Of a DNA stretch of 64,000 bases, positions 32,878 through 42,022 are shown piece by piece. This DNA is from MED-G105 sp038522945 (GTDB lineage Bacteria; Pseudomonadota; Alphaproteobacteria; Caulobacterales; Parvularculaceae), in NCBI GenBank assembly GCA_038522945.1, contig JBCBJV010000001.1, positions 186,001 through 250,000 of the forward strand, in the 5' to 3' direction. The position numbers and the translations under genes are program-made. How positions within the stretch are numbered: position 1 is the first letter of the stretch; every line of letters starts with the position of its first letter. The notes beneath the pieces are model-generated. The model was not told the origin of the DNA. It saw only the letters and a program-made list of their open reading frames with translations, and did not search any database.

Positions 32878-33786
32878 TTAGTCCTCGTCTTCCGTCTTTT
32901 CAACGCCATCGCCCAGCTCAAGGCGGGCAAACCCGACGAACTCAACCGGGCCACCCACATCGCCAGCGGCATTCTCGATCACTTTGCCGACTTTGGTTTC
33001 ACCGTCGATGACGAACACCTGCTCGAGGAAAACAGATTCCTCATAGAATTTGCGCAAGCGACCTTCGACCATTTTTTCGATGATCTCTTCCGGCTTGCCC
33101 GATGCCCGGGCCTGGTCAGCAAGCACAGATTTCTCCCGCTCCAGGATTGCCGGGTCAATGTCTGCAATCGTGCCGGAAAGCGGCCGAGCTGCTGCCACGT
33201 GCATGGCGAGCTGTTTGCCCAATGCACGGAGCTTATCCTTATCGCCAGCTGACTTCAGACCAACGAGCACACCAATCTTGCCAGCGCCGTCGGTTACTTG
33301 TCCGTGCACGTAGGAAGCGACCACACCTTCTTCAACTGAAAGACCCATGGCACGACGCAGGTTCATGTTTTCGCCGATCTGACCAACCATCTCCGCAATG
33401 TGGTCTTCCACGGATTTGCCGGCGCCCGGAAAGTCTACCGCGCGGACCGCTTCTGCCGTGCCGTCGGTTTCAAGCGCGGCGCCAGCAATTTCCGACACCA
33501 TCCCTTGGAAAACTTCGTTGCGCGCGACGAAATCCGTTTCGGAGTTAACTTCAACGAGGACGGCCTTCTCGCCCGCGCCTTCGGTTTTCGTCGCGATGAC
33601 AACTAGGCCTTCAGATGCTGCGCGGCCTGATTTTTTCGCCGCCTTCGCCAGCCCCTTTTTGCGCAGCCAATCGACTGCCGCATCCAGATCGCCGTTCGTC
33701 TCATTGAGAGCCGTCTTGCAATCCATCATGCCCGCGCCCGTCATTTCGCGAAGATTTTTGACCATTTCGGCCGTAATGCCAGCCAT
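32878..33786 (-). CDS. tsf: Elongation factor Ts
   Basis: EF-Ts recycles EF-Tu by nucleotide exchange. The 302-residue product starts MAGITAEMVKNLREMTGAGMMDCK, with the VEVNSETDFVARN signature and the subdomain C-terminal to it (VASYVHGQVTDGAGKIGVLV). A longer frame reaches 33819, but its extra MAHPNHKGELQ overlaps the GGAGAA ribosome-binding site. It is followed by a strong terminator. Confidence 0.97.
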   Translation of the reverse strand: MAGITAEMVKNLREMTGAGMMDCKTALNETNGDLDAAVDWLRKKGLAKAAKKSGRAASEGLVVIATKTEGAGEKAVLVEVNSETDFVARNEVFQGMVSEIAGAALETDGTAEAVRAVDFPGAGKSVEDHIAEMVGQIGENMNLRRAMGLSVEEGVVASYVHGQVTDGAGKIGVLVGLKSAGDKDKLRALGKQLAMHVAAARPLSGTIADIDPAILEREKSVLADQARASGKPEEIIEKMVEGRLRKFYEESVFLEQVFVIDGETKVGKVIENAAGDVGGPVEFVGFARLELGDGVEKTEDED

Positions 33787-34120
33787 TTGTAATTCTCCTT
33801 TGTGGTTCGGGTGGGCCAACCGGAGGAGGCCCTTTTATAAATTTAGCTTAGCTGATCCATCGCCGGGATTTTGAGCAAGCCCGGCTTGTAGCTCTTTGTT
33901 CCGCTTCAGTCAGATCGATTCGCCGCGGTGGGTACTCCCGGTTGATGACGATTTGGTGACACCAATGGAAAACCCGACTAGGCGCCGCACCAAATCCGAC
34001 GCTACTTGATCCATTCGTTTTCAGAGTGCGCCAAATAACGACTAATATTTAGGTACGGCCCAATCGAGGTGAAATGCCGGCCACAACTCGTTTGAGGCCG
34101 AACCGCGAGCTTGGCTTCCC
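33787..34120. other. Gene-free gap between rpsB and tsf
   Basis: This 334-base gap is longer than the usual rpsB-tsf spacing of 50-150 bases. It holds no reading frame with a ribosome-binding site, no U-tract hairpin and no obvious promoter. It may hold a tsf-specific promoter or leader, but nothing in the sequence proves that. Confidence 0.4.
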
Positions 34121-34945
34121 TTAAGCTTCTGCGGGGACCTCTGGGGCAGCTTCCTCAGTGGGAACGGATGCTTCTGCTTCCGGAACTGCCTCTTCGGTCA
34201 ATGCCGCTTCTACCGGCACTTCTTCCATTGCGCCAAGATCGACACCTAAGGACGCTTGGCTTGCCGAAATCCCATCGATCACGGCATCAGCAACCAGATT
34301 GCAATATAGCGCGATAGCACGGGAAGCATCGTCATTACCCGGAATAATAATATCGATATTGTCCGGACTACAATTGGTGTCCACAACTGCGATCACCGGG
34401 ATGCCAAGTTTCTTCGCTTCCTTGATTGCAATCGCTTCCTTCTTTACGTCGATAACGAAGAGCAGATCTGGGAGCCCACCGAGCTCGCGGATCCCACCTA
34501 AAGATGCTTCGAGCTTTTCTTGCTCGCGGGCGACCATCAATTGTTCTTTTTTGGTGAGGCCTTTCCCACCACTTTCTAGGATCTCCTCAACTTCCTTCAA
34601 CCGACGGATCGAATTGGAAATCGTCTCCCAGTTTGTCAGCGTACCGCCTAACCAGCGCACATTCATATAGTACTGAGCGCAGCGCCGCGCCGCTTCTGCA
34701 ACCGGCGTCTGTGCTTGTCGCTTCGTTCCCACAAAGAGCACCCGGCCCCCATTAGCGACGGTATCACGGACCCGCACAAGCGCCTGATGGAGCAGCGGAA
34801 CGGTTTGGGAAAGATCGATAATATGGACACCATTGCGATCGCCAAAAATGAAGCTTTTCATTTTCGGATCCCATCGATGGGTCTGGTGACCAAAGTGAAC
34901 GCCGGCCTCAAGCAACTGGCGCATGGAAAATTCTGGCAATGCCAT
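34121..34945 (-). CDS. rpsB: 30S ribosomal protein S2
   Basis: S2 is a late-assembling small-subunit protein that helps recruit S1. The 274-residue product starts MALPEFSMRQLLEAGVHFGHQTHRW behind AAGGAGA; the frame is open to 35002 but the upstream part is not S2. IHIIDLSQTVPLLHQAL, VLFVGTKRQAQ and PDLLFVIDVKKEAIAIKEA are family segments. The last ~40 residues are an Ala/Glu/Pro-rich tail (EVPVEAALTEEAVPEAEASV) seen in several alphaproteobacteria. Confidence 0.97.
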   Translation of the reverse strand: MALPEFSMRQLLEAGVHFGHQTHRWDPKMKSFIFGDRNGVHIIDLSQTVPLLHQALVRVRDTVANGGRVLFVGTKRQAQTPVAEAARRCAQYYMNVRWLGGTLTNWETISNSIRRLKEVEEILESGGKGLTKKEQLMVAREQEKLEASLGGIRELGGLPDLLFVIDVKKEAIAIKEAKKLGIPVIAVVDTNCSPDNIDIIIPGNDDASRAIALYCNLVADAVIDGISASQASLGVDLGAMEEVPVEAALTEEAVPEAEASVPTEEAAPEVPAEA

Positions 34946-35314
34946 GCGGTTAATCTCCTTCGGTTTTTCCGCCGCAGGGCTCCAGACGACCGACCAATTC
35001 ACCGATTAGTGAAAAAGCCCATCGCCACCGAGGAAAGCACCTGCGTGAGTGATCCGGGCCGGATAACGCACACGCAGCAAGAACGCAAGAGCGCCTTGGT
35101 AAACCTCAGGCGTTACGCCCAACTCTCCGCTCAGATCAGTAGCGCCTTAACTTCGGCCCAGCCCGAAGCAGTCATGGACCATGCGACCCAAGAGGCAGCG
35201 AGAGTTGCCGCCGCAACAATCACCACACTTGATAATAACCATACTTGCCGACCACCTGGTACTGATCAGCGGGTCCACCGGCAGAACCACTCATCCCGCA
35301 TCTGACGCGTCAGT
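34946..35314. other. Gene-free gap between dnaE and rpsB
   Basis: The 369 bases should hold the rpsB promoter and leader on the minus strand and the dnaE 3' end. I find no U-tract hairpin after dnaE. A 31-codon hydrophobic frame (35131-35226, minus) lacks a ribosome-binding site and is not called. Confidence 0.4.
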
Positions 35315-38300
35315 CTATACCAATTCCACGGCGACGACGCCTTCAATTGACTTAAGCGCACTGCGCACCGCGGGCGTACACGCAGCCTTCTCCCCGAGCA
35401 CGACATCTACGCTTCGGACTAACTCACCCGCCGACTCATAGGAGATGACCACATCCCCGGCATTATCCGGTCCCGGCGGCTTCACGGCCGCAAGCCGACG
35501 CTTGATGGCGCCCAACGCATTGGGAGAGACCACTGTCAATCTCAACTGCGATGAGGTCTGAGAGGCTGCACTATCGAGGGACCGAACACCCTCGCAGGTT
35601 AGTCTGACCTCTCCGTCACGTTCCTCTGCCACAACATTGAGGAGCAACAACGCACCCGCCTCGAACATTTCCCGCGCCTGGCCAAGCACTTCCGAAAACA
35701 CGGTCACTTCAAACTCACCCGTTGCGTCGGAGCACTCCACCCAAGCGAAGGGCTTGCCAGCCTTCGACCGTCGAACCCGTGCGCTTTTGACAACCACAGC
35801 CACCGGCGCGCTGGTGCGTTCCTGACGTGCAGCTGCCATCAAGCTGGCATGATCCATGGCATTCAACCGGATCAATTCGCGCTCATAATCCTCTAGTGGG
35901 TGGCCACTAAAGTAAAAACCGACCGCCTGGCATTCGTCGTTTAGTTGGTCGATTGACGGCGCCGCATCGATATTCTGCAAGCGCGGGCGATCAAGGGTTG
36001 CGGTCCCGGTGTCGAACAAGCCGCCCTGCTCGCTGGCCTGTTCTGAGGCAAACTGAGCTGAATACTTAACCAGCAAATCCGCATTGGCGAGTGCTTCTGC
36101 ACGTGATCTTGAAATACCATCGAAGGCGCCCGCCCGCGCCAGGCTCTCAATTGAACGCTTTCCGACGACCCGGAGATCGATGCGTTCCGCCAAATCAAAC
36201 ATGTCCTTATAAGGACCATTACGTTCACGTTCAGCCACAATTTCCCCAACTGCGGCCTCACCAACATTCTTAACCGCGGCAAGCGCATAAACGATGTGCC
36301 CCTCGCGAACGCTGAAATCCACCCGTGATTGATTAACATGGGGCGCCACCAACTCGATCCCGGTGGTGCGAGCTTCTTTCACAAAGACCGCCAGCTTATC
36401 GGTGTTTGTTCGATCGAGCGACATGGAGGCCGCCAGGAACTCCGCCGGGTGATTGGCTTTCAAATAGGCCGTTTGGTACGCGATCAAGGCGTATGCGGCC
36501 GCATGCGACTTGTTAAATCCGTACCCCGCGAATTTCTGAACAAGATCAAAAATCGAAGAGGCCTTGCCTGCATCAACACCGCGCTCCTTTGCGCCATCCA
36601 CAAATCGGACGCGCTGCTTATCCATCTCCTCTTTCTTTTTCTTGCCCATAGCACGGCGCAGCAGATCCGCTTCCCCAAGGCTATAGCCGGACAGGATCTG
36701 GGCAATTTGCATCACCTGTTCCTGATAAATGATGACGCCATAGGTCTCTTTAAGAACAGGCTCCAATGTGTCGTGGAGATAGTCGGGCGCACTCAAGCCC
36801 TGCTTGCGCTCGATGTAAGTCGGAATGTTCTCCATCGGCCCTGGCCGATAAAGCGAGATAAGCGCGATGATATCTTCCAGCGTGTCAGGCTTCATGCCCT
36901 TAAGGGTTGAGCGCATGCCTGCACTTTCAAGCTGGAAAACACCAACCGCAGCCCCCTCGCCCAACATATCAAACGTGGGCCTGTCATCGAGCGGGATCTG
37001 TTCAATATCGACGGCCCTTCCCCCCTCAAGGAGATATGCCGCCGCCCGCGCAATCACCGTCAGGGTCTTTAGGCCGAGAAAATCGAATTTCACGAGGCCG
37101 GCTGGTTCCACCCATTTCATATTGTACTGGGTTGCCGGCATATCCGCACGCGGATCAAGATAAAGCGGCGTCAGTTCATGGAGGGGCCGATCTCCAATTA
37201 CCACGCCTGCCGCATGAGTGGAGGCATGGCGATAAAGACCCTCCAGTTTCAAAGCCATGGAGAGTAGAGCAGCCACGGCTTCTTCACGGTCGCGCTCTTC
37301 CTTCAGCCGTGGCTCCAACTCAATTGCCTCTGCCAAGGTGACAGGGTTCGCTGGATTATTTGGGACCAGCTTGCACAAACGGTCCACCTGACCAAACGGC
37401 ATCCCAAGAACACGGCCCACATCCCGCAGGACAGCCCGGGCCTGAAGCTTTCCAAATGTGATAATCTGCGCAACCCGGTCCCGGCCGTATTTTTCCTGAA
37501 CATACCGGATGACTTCGTCCCGACGGTCTTGACAGAAATCAACATCGAAGTCGGGCATTGAAACCCGCTCAGGATTCAGGAACCGCTCAAACAGCAACCC
37601 GAACCGCAATGGATCAAGGTCGGTAATTGTTAGCGACCAGGCCACTAGCGAGCCAGCACCGGACCCCCGGCCCGGCCCCACGGGAATGTCGTGTTGCTTG
37701 GCCCATTTGATGAAGTCCGAAACAATCAAAAAATACCCCGGAAATCCCATCCGGTTGATAATGTCGAGCTCGAACGCCAGGCGGTCCCAATAGGACTTTT
37801 CATCGACTGCCAGCTCAATAGAGGCAAGTCGGACCCGAAGCCCTTCCTCCGCCTCACGGGCCAACATTTCCGCTTCGCTCATACCACTCGGCGCAACGTG
37901 GTCCGTATCATTTAGCGCTTCTGGCATTCCGCTTTCGCCAGAGATGTCACCTTCGCCGCCGACCTCGGTAAAATTCGGAAGAATTGGATTATGGGTCCTA
38001 GGCCGGAAAGCACATCGCCGCGCCACTTCTAAAGTGGTTGAGACCGCTTCCGGCAAATCGGCAAAGACCTTCGCCATTTCGTCGGCCGACTTGAAATAAT
38101 GATCCGCCGTTACGGTGCGCCGATCATCCTGATGAACATAGGCCCCATCAGCGATGCATAGCAGGGCATCATGGGCTTCAAAGTCGTCTGCGGTTGGAAA
38201 ATAAGGTTCGTTTGTTGCGACAATGGGCAGACCATCACGATATGCCCAATCCAAAAGCCGCGTTTCGGTTTGGGCCCAGTCGCGATCACCATGACGCTGC

Positions 38301-38821
38301 AGTTCGACGTAAAACCGTCCGGGAAAGACCTTCTCCAGTTGTACAACAAGAGCCTCAGCATCGTCCTCCCGGTCGGCCCGCAACAGTCGATCAACTGGCC
38401 CTTCCCAACCGCCGGAAAGGCAGATCACCCCGTCGCTGTACTTTTCAATCCAGGCCAGAGACGCACACGGCCCATCGTCAGAAACCGAGCGCAGGAACGC
38501 ATCGCTGGTGAGCGCCATCAAGTTCTCAAAACCGGTCTTGGATTGGGCTAAGAGCACCAAGGATGGAGGACGGACCCAACGAGCCTCAAGCCCGGATAAC
38601 GCCTCAATCTGAACTGCCTGCTGCAAGCCGGCAATCGGCTGGATACCAGCCCCGGACATCGTTTCTGATACCTCCAGGGCACCAAAAAGATTATTGGTAT
38701 CAGTGACTGCGATAGCCGGCATGCCCGCATCGGCACAGAGTGTTGCAAGCCGCCCGACCTTGATCGCTCCTTCCGCCAGAGAATAAGATGTGTGGGCGTG
38801 CAAATGAACAAAATGTGCCAA
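35315..38821 (-). CDS. dnaE: DNA polymerase III alpha subunit
   Basis: DnaE is the replicative polymerase. The 1168 residues have an N-terminal PHP domain (HLHAHTSYSLAEGA), the C-family polymerase core with PDFDVDFCQDRRDEVI (active-site Asp) and GPGRGSGAGSLVAW, the GYGFNKSHAAAYALIAYQTAYLKA thumb/helix segment, and a C-terminal OB-fold (APVAVVVKSARVRRSKAGKP) for ssDNA. The start is TTG at 38821 behind AGGTAGG. A LexA-controlled microprotein gene ends 60 bases upstream, so dnaE may also be partly SOS-responsive. Confidence 0.97.
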   Translation of the reverse strand: MAHFVHLHAHTSYSLAEGAIKVGRLATLCADAGMPAIAVTDTNNLFGALEVSETMSGAGIQPIAGLQQAVQIEALSGLEARWVRPPSLVLLAQSKTGFENLMALTSDAFLRSVSDDGPCASLAWIEKYSDGVICLSGGWEGPVDRLLRADREDDAEALVVQLEKVFPGRFYVELQRHGDRDWAQTETRLLDWAYRDGLPIVATNEPYFPTADDFEAHDALLCIADGAYVHQDDRRTVTADHYFKSADEMAKVFADLPEAVSTTLEVARRCAFRPRTHNPILPNFTEVGGEGDISGESGMPEALNDTDHVAPSGMSEAEMLAREAEEGLRVRLASIELAVDEKSYWDRLAFELDIINRMGFPGYFLIVSDFIKWAKQHDIPVGPGRGSGAGSLVAWSLTITDLDPLRFGLLFERFLNPERVSMPDFDVDFCQDRRDEVIRYVQEKYGRDRVAQIITFGKLQARAVLRDVGRVLGMPFGQVDRLCKLVPNNPANPVTLAEAIELEPRLKEERDREEAVAALLSMALKLEGLYRHASTHAAGVVIGDRPLHELTPLYLDPRADMPATQYNMKWVEPAGLVKFDFLGLKTLTVIARAAAYLLEGGRAVDIEQIPLDDRPTFDMLGEGAAVGVFQLESAGMRSTLKGMKPDTLEDIIALISLYRPGPMENIPTYIERKQGLSAPDYLHDTLEPVLKETYGVIIYQEQVMQIAQILSGYSLGEADLLRRAMGKKKKEEMDKQRVRFVDGAKERGVDAGKASSIFDLVQKFAGYGFNKSHAAAYALIAYQTAYLKANHPAEFLAASMSLDRTNTDKLAVFVKEARTTGIELVAPHVNQSRVDFSVREGHIVYALAAVKNVGEAAVGEIVAERERNGPYKDMFDLAERIDLRVVGKRSIESLARAGAFDGISRSRAEALANADLLVKYSAQFASEQASEQGGLFDTGTATLDRPRLQNIDAAPSIDQLNDECQAVGFYFSGHPLEDYERELIRLNAMDHASLMAAARQERTSAPVAVVVKSARVRRSKAGKPFAWVECSDATGEFEVTVFSEVLGQAREMFEAGALLLLNVVAEERDGEVRLTCEGVRSLDSAASQTSSQLRLTVVSPNALGAIKRRLAAVKPPGPDNAGDVVISYESAGELVRSVDVVLGEKAACTPAVRSALKSIEGVVAVELV

Positions 38822-38881
38822 GGGACCTACCTAATTTGCGGGCTGCGAAAACCGAAGCGCGGCGCTAACGCGGAAGCTTCC

Positions 38882-38986
38882 TCAAGCTAGAACAAAGCTC
38901 CACATCTGGGTCGCTGCAATCATCAAAATCACTACGCCGAGTCCGACGGCGTCCTTCAACGTATTGTTTTCCGCAACGCGTTCCAT
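38882..38986 (-). CDS. 34-residue single-helix membrane peptide, SidA-like SOS product
   Basis: A short frame, MERVAENNTLKDAVG... to ...MWSFVLA, starts at the ATG at 38986 behind a strong GAAGAGGAGA site. Residues about 14-33 form one hydrophobic helix (VGLGVVILMIAATQMWSFVL), after a polar N-terminus. A LexA-type box sits 66 bases upstream. In Caulobacter the SOS-induced division inhibitor SidA is a 29-residue inner-membrane peptide that, as I recall, is encoded next to dnaE; position, size, topology and SOS control agree here. Sequence homology to SidA was not tested. A longer frame to 39184 passes through the promoter and is not the gene. Confidence 0.72.
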   Translation of the reverse strand: MERVAENNTLKDAVGLGVVILMIAATQMWSFVLA

Positions 38987-39044
38987 GGGGTTCTCCTCTT
39001 CTTTGCAGGTGCACCTGGACGGTACTTGCCAACACGATCTGATC

Positions 39045-39066
39045 TTTATATGTTCTGTTAATGTTC
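39045..39066 (-). promoter_or_regulatory. LexA (SOS) box and promoter upstream of the 34-aa membrane peptide
   Basis: GTTC-TGTTAAT-GTTC (39052-39066) is an exact match to the alphaproteobacterial LexA box GTTC-N7-GTTC. Directly downstream on the minus strand is TATAAA (39045-39050), a good -10, placing the box over the promoter, with transcription starting near 39038. A third GTTC lies at 39081-39084. Confidence 0.8.
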
Positions 39067-39267
39067 TATATTCCCTTTTTGTTCTCATGGCAAGGCCTGT
39101 TGCGCATTTAGATGAATGCGCAGATTTGCACGGGATGCGATCGGCACGAGCACGGGGTGCTCTAGGGGCAACGCCTTCGTCCACAGAGTTTCATTAACAA
39201 TTTAGTTGGTTGAAAAGGCTGGCTTTTAAGTATTACGGTACCGTGGGGAAAACGTGGGGACCGAGCC

Positions 39268-39936
39268 ATGGGGCGCCTTTTTGCCGTTTGTCTATTTCTG
39301 CTGCTCATCGGCACCATCGGGTATCTAGCTGGAGATCGCTACGGGGTCCCCGCATGGCTCGCCGATAGTGTCGACCCAATGTTTGAGCCGGTAGACACCC
39401 ATCTGGGCTATTCTGATCGTGTCGTCATCGCCAAGGCGGGGAAAGACACCGAGGAAGAGCGCCTTGCCCTCGCCGCGAAAACCCGGGACGACCTTCCCAA
39501 TCCGGCCATGCGGATCAATGAGGCCGGGCTCGATATCATCAAACAAAGCGAAGGCTTACGCCTTGAAGCCTACGACTATGGAGGCCGTAGTTACATCGGG
39601 TACGGACATCAATTGGCGCCCGGTGAACCAAGGTCGATTTCAGAACCGCAGGCAACGGCTTTTCTGTTGGAAGACCTTCGTGAGGCCGAACACGGCGTCT
39701 TGCGTCGCTTGACCCGCACGCCCAATGCAAACCAGTTTTCCGCAATGGTCTCTCTTGCTTACAACCTCGGCACGGGTGCATTCGCAAGATCAAACGTACC
39801 GATATTATTTAACGAGGGTGATATGCAAGGGGCAGCTGATGCCTTTCTCACCCACAACCGAGCGGGCGGGCGCGTTTTGGACCACCTTACCGATCGACGG
39901 GAGAAAGAACGAGCGCTTTTCTTGACCCCGGCTTGA
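39268..39936 (+). CDS. Membrane-anchored GH24 (phage-type) lysozyme
   Basis: GH24 enzymes cut the beta-1,4 glycan strand of peptidoglycan. The 222 residues start with one hydrophobic segment (3-21, LFAVCLFLLLIGTIGYLAG) without a clear cleavage site, so the enzyme is probably anchored and periplasmic; then a linker (25-80) and the lysozyme domain: KQSEGLRLEAYDYGGRSYIGYGH with catalytic Glu95. The usual Asp is one residue early (Asp103) and the usual Thr before IGYGH is Tyr109. No phage genes surround it, so it is likely a chromosomal cell-wall enzyme rather than a prophage relic. The LexA box is 200 bases upstream but on the far side of the divergent promoter. Confidence 0.85.
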   Translation: MGRLFAVCLFLLLIGTIGYLAGDRYGVPAWLADSVDPMFEPVDTHLGYSDRVVIAKAGKDTEEERLALAAKTRDDLPNPAMRINEAGLDIIKQSEGLRLEAYDYGGRSYIGYGHQLAPGEPRSISEPQATAFLLEDLREAEHGVLRRLTRTPNANQFSAMVSLAYNLGTGAFARSNVPILFNEGDMQGAADAFLTHNRAGGRVLDHLTDRREKERALFLTPA

Positions 39937-40024
39937 TTGGAATAACGCCCCCAATCGAGCGCGTTTCCCGGCATCGGTCGGCGATTGCTTGCAAGCCTAT
40001 CAAACTCAGTAAATCATCATCGCT

Positions 40025-41089
40025 ATGAGCGAAGTATCTACCGCCCGGACAAGCTGGATGCCACCGGAATGGGCCGTCCACGAGCGGACCTGGATGGCAT
40101 GGCCGCCGCGTTCAATGTCGACTTTTTATCCAGACACGATTGAAGCAGCTTATGACGCCTGGGCCGCAGTAGCGAATGCCATTGCCGCGTTCGAACCAGT
40201 CGCTATGATTTGTCCGCAGGAAGAGCAATCAATCGCTGCCCACTACCTCTTCGACCAAATTGACTTGATGGAGGGCACCGTCAACGCGCCCTGGATCAGG
40301 GACACCGGCCCAACGTTTGTGCTCCAGACGGAGGCTGTCGGCGGACACCGTCTAGGTGCTGTAGACTGGACCTTTAACGGTTGGGGAGGCCGTCTGTTGC
40401 CGGATGAGACCGGCGATATGGGCACCGCCGCACGCGTCGCCAACCTCGCCGATGCGACGCATCTGCGCTCTTACTTGATCAACGAGGGGGGCGGTATTCA
40501 CGTGGACGGCGACGGGACGGTCTTGCTCACCGAAACCGTGCAATTAAATGCCAATCGTAATCCAAACTGGACCAGAACGGAAATCGAGCGTGAAGTTCAT
40601 TTCCATCTTGGGACGGAAAAGGCCATCTGGCTCCCAAGGGGGCTCGTTGCCGACCGGGACGAGGATGGTACTGATGGGCACGTGGATACACTCGCTTGCT
40701 TCTTGAAGCCGGGCGTCGTTGCCGTCCACGGCCAGAAGGACCCAACGCACCCGGACTTTGATACATGCCAGGAAATCGCCGAGCTCCTACGCCGGGAACA
40801 TGACGCAAAAGGGCACCCGCTTCAGGTCATCGTGCTGGATGCGCCGGAGGAGAAATACCATAACAGCACTCCCCTCTCCTGTTCCTATGTCAATTTTTCG
40901 TTCGTCAATGGTGGTGTGGTTCTTTGCGCGTTTGGTGATCCGCAGGATGACATTATAGCTGACCAGCTTTCGCAGGCCTTACCGGACCGGCGAATTGCCC
41001 AGGTGCCTGCACTTAACATTTTCAAGGGCGGCGGCGGCATTCACTGCATCACACAACAACAGCCATCCTTACATCAGGTGTCCAAATGA
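40025..41089 (+). CDS. aguA: Agmatine deiminase
   Basis: AguA converts agmatine to N-carbamoylputrescine plus ammonia. The 354 residues have the guanidino-group-modifying fold with WPPRSMSTFY, APWIRDTGPTFV, NGWGG, DGHVDTLACFL and the C-terminal catalytic GGGGIHCITQQQP (Cys341). Its stop overlaps aguB by four bases, giving a two-gene unit for putrescine from agmatine. No arginine decarboxylase is in the window. Confidence 0.95.
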   Translation: MSEVSTARTSWMPPEWAVHERTWMAWPPRSMSTFYPDTIEAAYDAWAAVANAIAAFEPVAMICPQEEQSIAAHYLFDQIDLMEGTVNAPWIRDTGPTFVLQTEAVGGHRLGAVDWTFNGWGGRLLPDETGDMGTAARVANLADATHLRSYLINEGGGIHVDGDGTVLLTETVQLNANRNPNWTRTEIEREVHFHLGTEKAIWLPRGLVADRDEDGTDGHVDTLACFLKPGVVAVHGQKDPTHPDFDTCQEIAELLRREHDAKGHPLQVIVLDAPEEKYHNSTPLSCSYVNFSFVNGGVVLCAFGDPQDDIIADQLSQALPDRRIAQVPALNIFKGGGGIHCITQQQPSLHQVSK

Positions 41090-41970
41090 CCCTCGTCACG
41101 CTCGCCGCTACGCAAATGGCAATCGCCAGCAATGAAGCCGACACACTTGACCGGGCCGAAGCACTAGTGCGCGATGCGGCGGAGAAAGGCGCACAGATTA
41201 TTCTGCTCCAAGAACTTTTCGCTGGACCTTACTTTTGTCAGGACGAACGCCCGGAAGATTTGATGAGGGCCAAGCCGTTGAACGACTGCAAGGTCGCGGC
41301 CCGGTTTGCCGATCTGGCGCGGGAGTTGGGTGTCGTCATGCCCATAAGTTTTTATGAAGAAGCCAACATGGCGCGGTTCAACTCACTTGCGATGGCGGAT
41401 GCGGACGGTCAAATCCTTGGCATCTACCGCAAGAGCCATATCCCCCATGGATCAGGCTATCAGGAGAAATTCTATTTCTCGCCAGGCGACACCGGCTTTA
41501 GAGTTTGGGAAACGGCGTTTGGCAAAGTCGGCGCGGGGATATGCTGGGATCAGTGGTTTCCGGAAGCGGCCCGCGCTATGGCCCTTCAGGGGGCGGACGT
41601 TTTGCTTTATCCGACAGCAATTGGCTCAGAGCTTTTTGATCCAGCCGCGGATACATCAGGTCATTGGCGACGCGTGATGCAAGGACATGCTGGCGCCAAT
41701 CTTGTGCCCCTTGTTGCGTCGAACCGTATCGGAACGGAACAAGGCCACAATGGGACCTCCATGACTTTCTACGGCACCTCATTCATTGCCGGGATCGAAG
41801 GGGAAATCCTTGCAGACCTTGACCGGACAACGGGCGGCGTCGCCGTTGCAACTGTCGATTTCAAACAGCTTGCTGAAAAACGGGCCGCCTGGGGAATCTT
41901 CCGGGACCGGCGTCCGGACCTCTACGGTCCGCTTTTATCACTGGACGGAGGGCCAAACGGGAAGGCTTGA
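41086..41970 (+). CDS. aguB: N-carbamoylputrescine amidase
   Basis: AguB hydrolyses N-carbamoylputrescine to putrescine, carbon dioxide and ammonia. The 294-residue nitrilase-superfamily protein has the Glu-Lys-Cys triad: LLQELFAGPYF (Glu43), YRKSHIPHG (Lys116) and GAGICWDQWFPE (Cys153), with GQEKFYF-like GYQEKFYFSPGDTGF typical of the agmatine branch. ATG at 41086 overlaps the aguA stop. Confidence 0.95.
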   Translation: MTLVTLAATQMAIASNEADTLDRAEALVRDAAEKGAQIILLQELFAGPYFCQDERPEDLMRAKPLNDCKVAARFADLARELGVVMPISFYEEANMARFNSLAMADADGQILGIYRKSHIPHGSGYQEKFYFSPGDTGFRVWETAFGKVGAGICWDQWFPEAARAMALQGADVLLYPTAIGSELFDPAADTSGHWRRVMQGHAGANLVPLVASNRIGTEQGHNGTSMTFYGTSFIAGIEGEILADLDRTTGGVAVATVDFKQLAEKRAAWGIFRDRRPDLYGPLLSLDGGPNGKA

Positions 41971-42022
41971 GCCCAACCCGTTGCCCGCCATCGAAGTTTC
42001 TCAGCTTATCTTTTGGGAGAGA

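Noticed and set aside
35131..35226. 31-residue hydrophobic reading frame before dnaE's 3' end
   Set aside because: GTG start without any Shine-Dalgarno site; the hydrophobic run could arise by chance.
38882..39184. 100-residue version of the SOS peptide gene
   Set aside because: The extra N-terminal part reads through the LexA box and promoter and has no protein character; the strong ribosome-binding site supports the short form.
39268..39936. Prophage remnant at the lysozyme gene
   Set aside because: Neighbours are ordinary chromosomal genes; no holin, spanin, integrase or att-like repeats.
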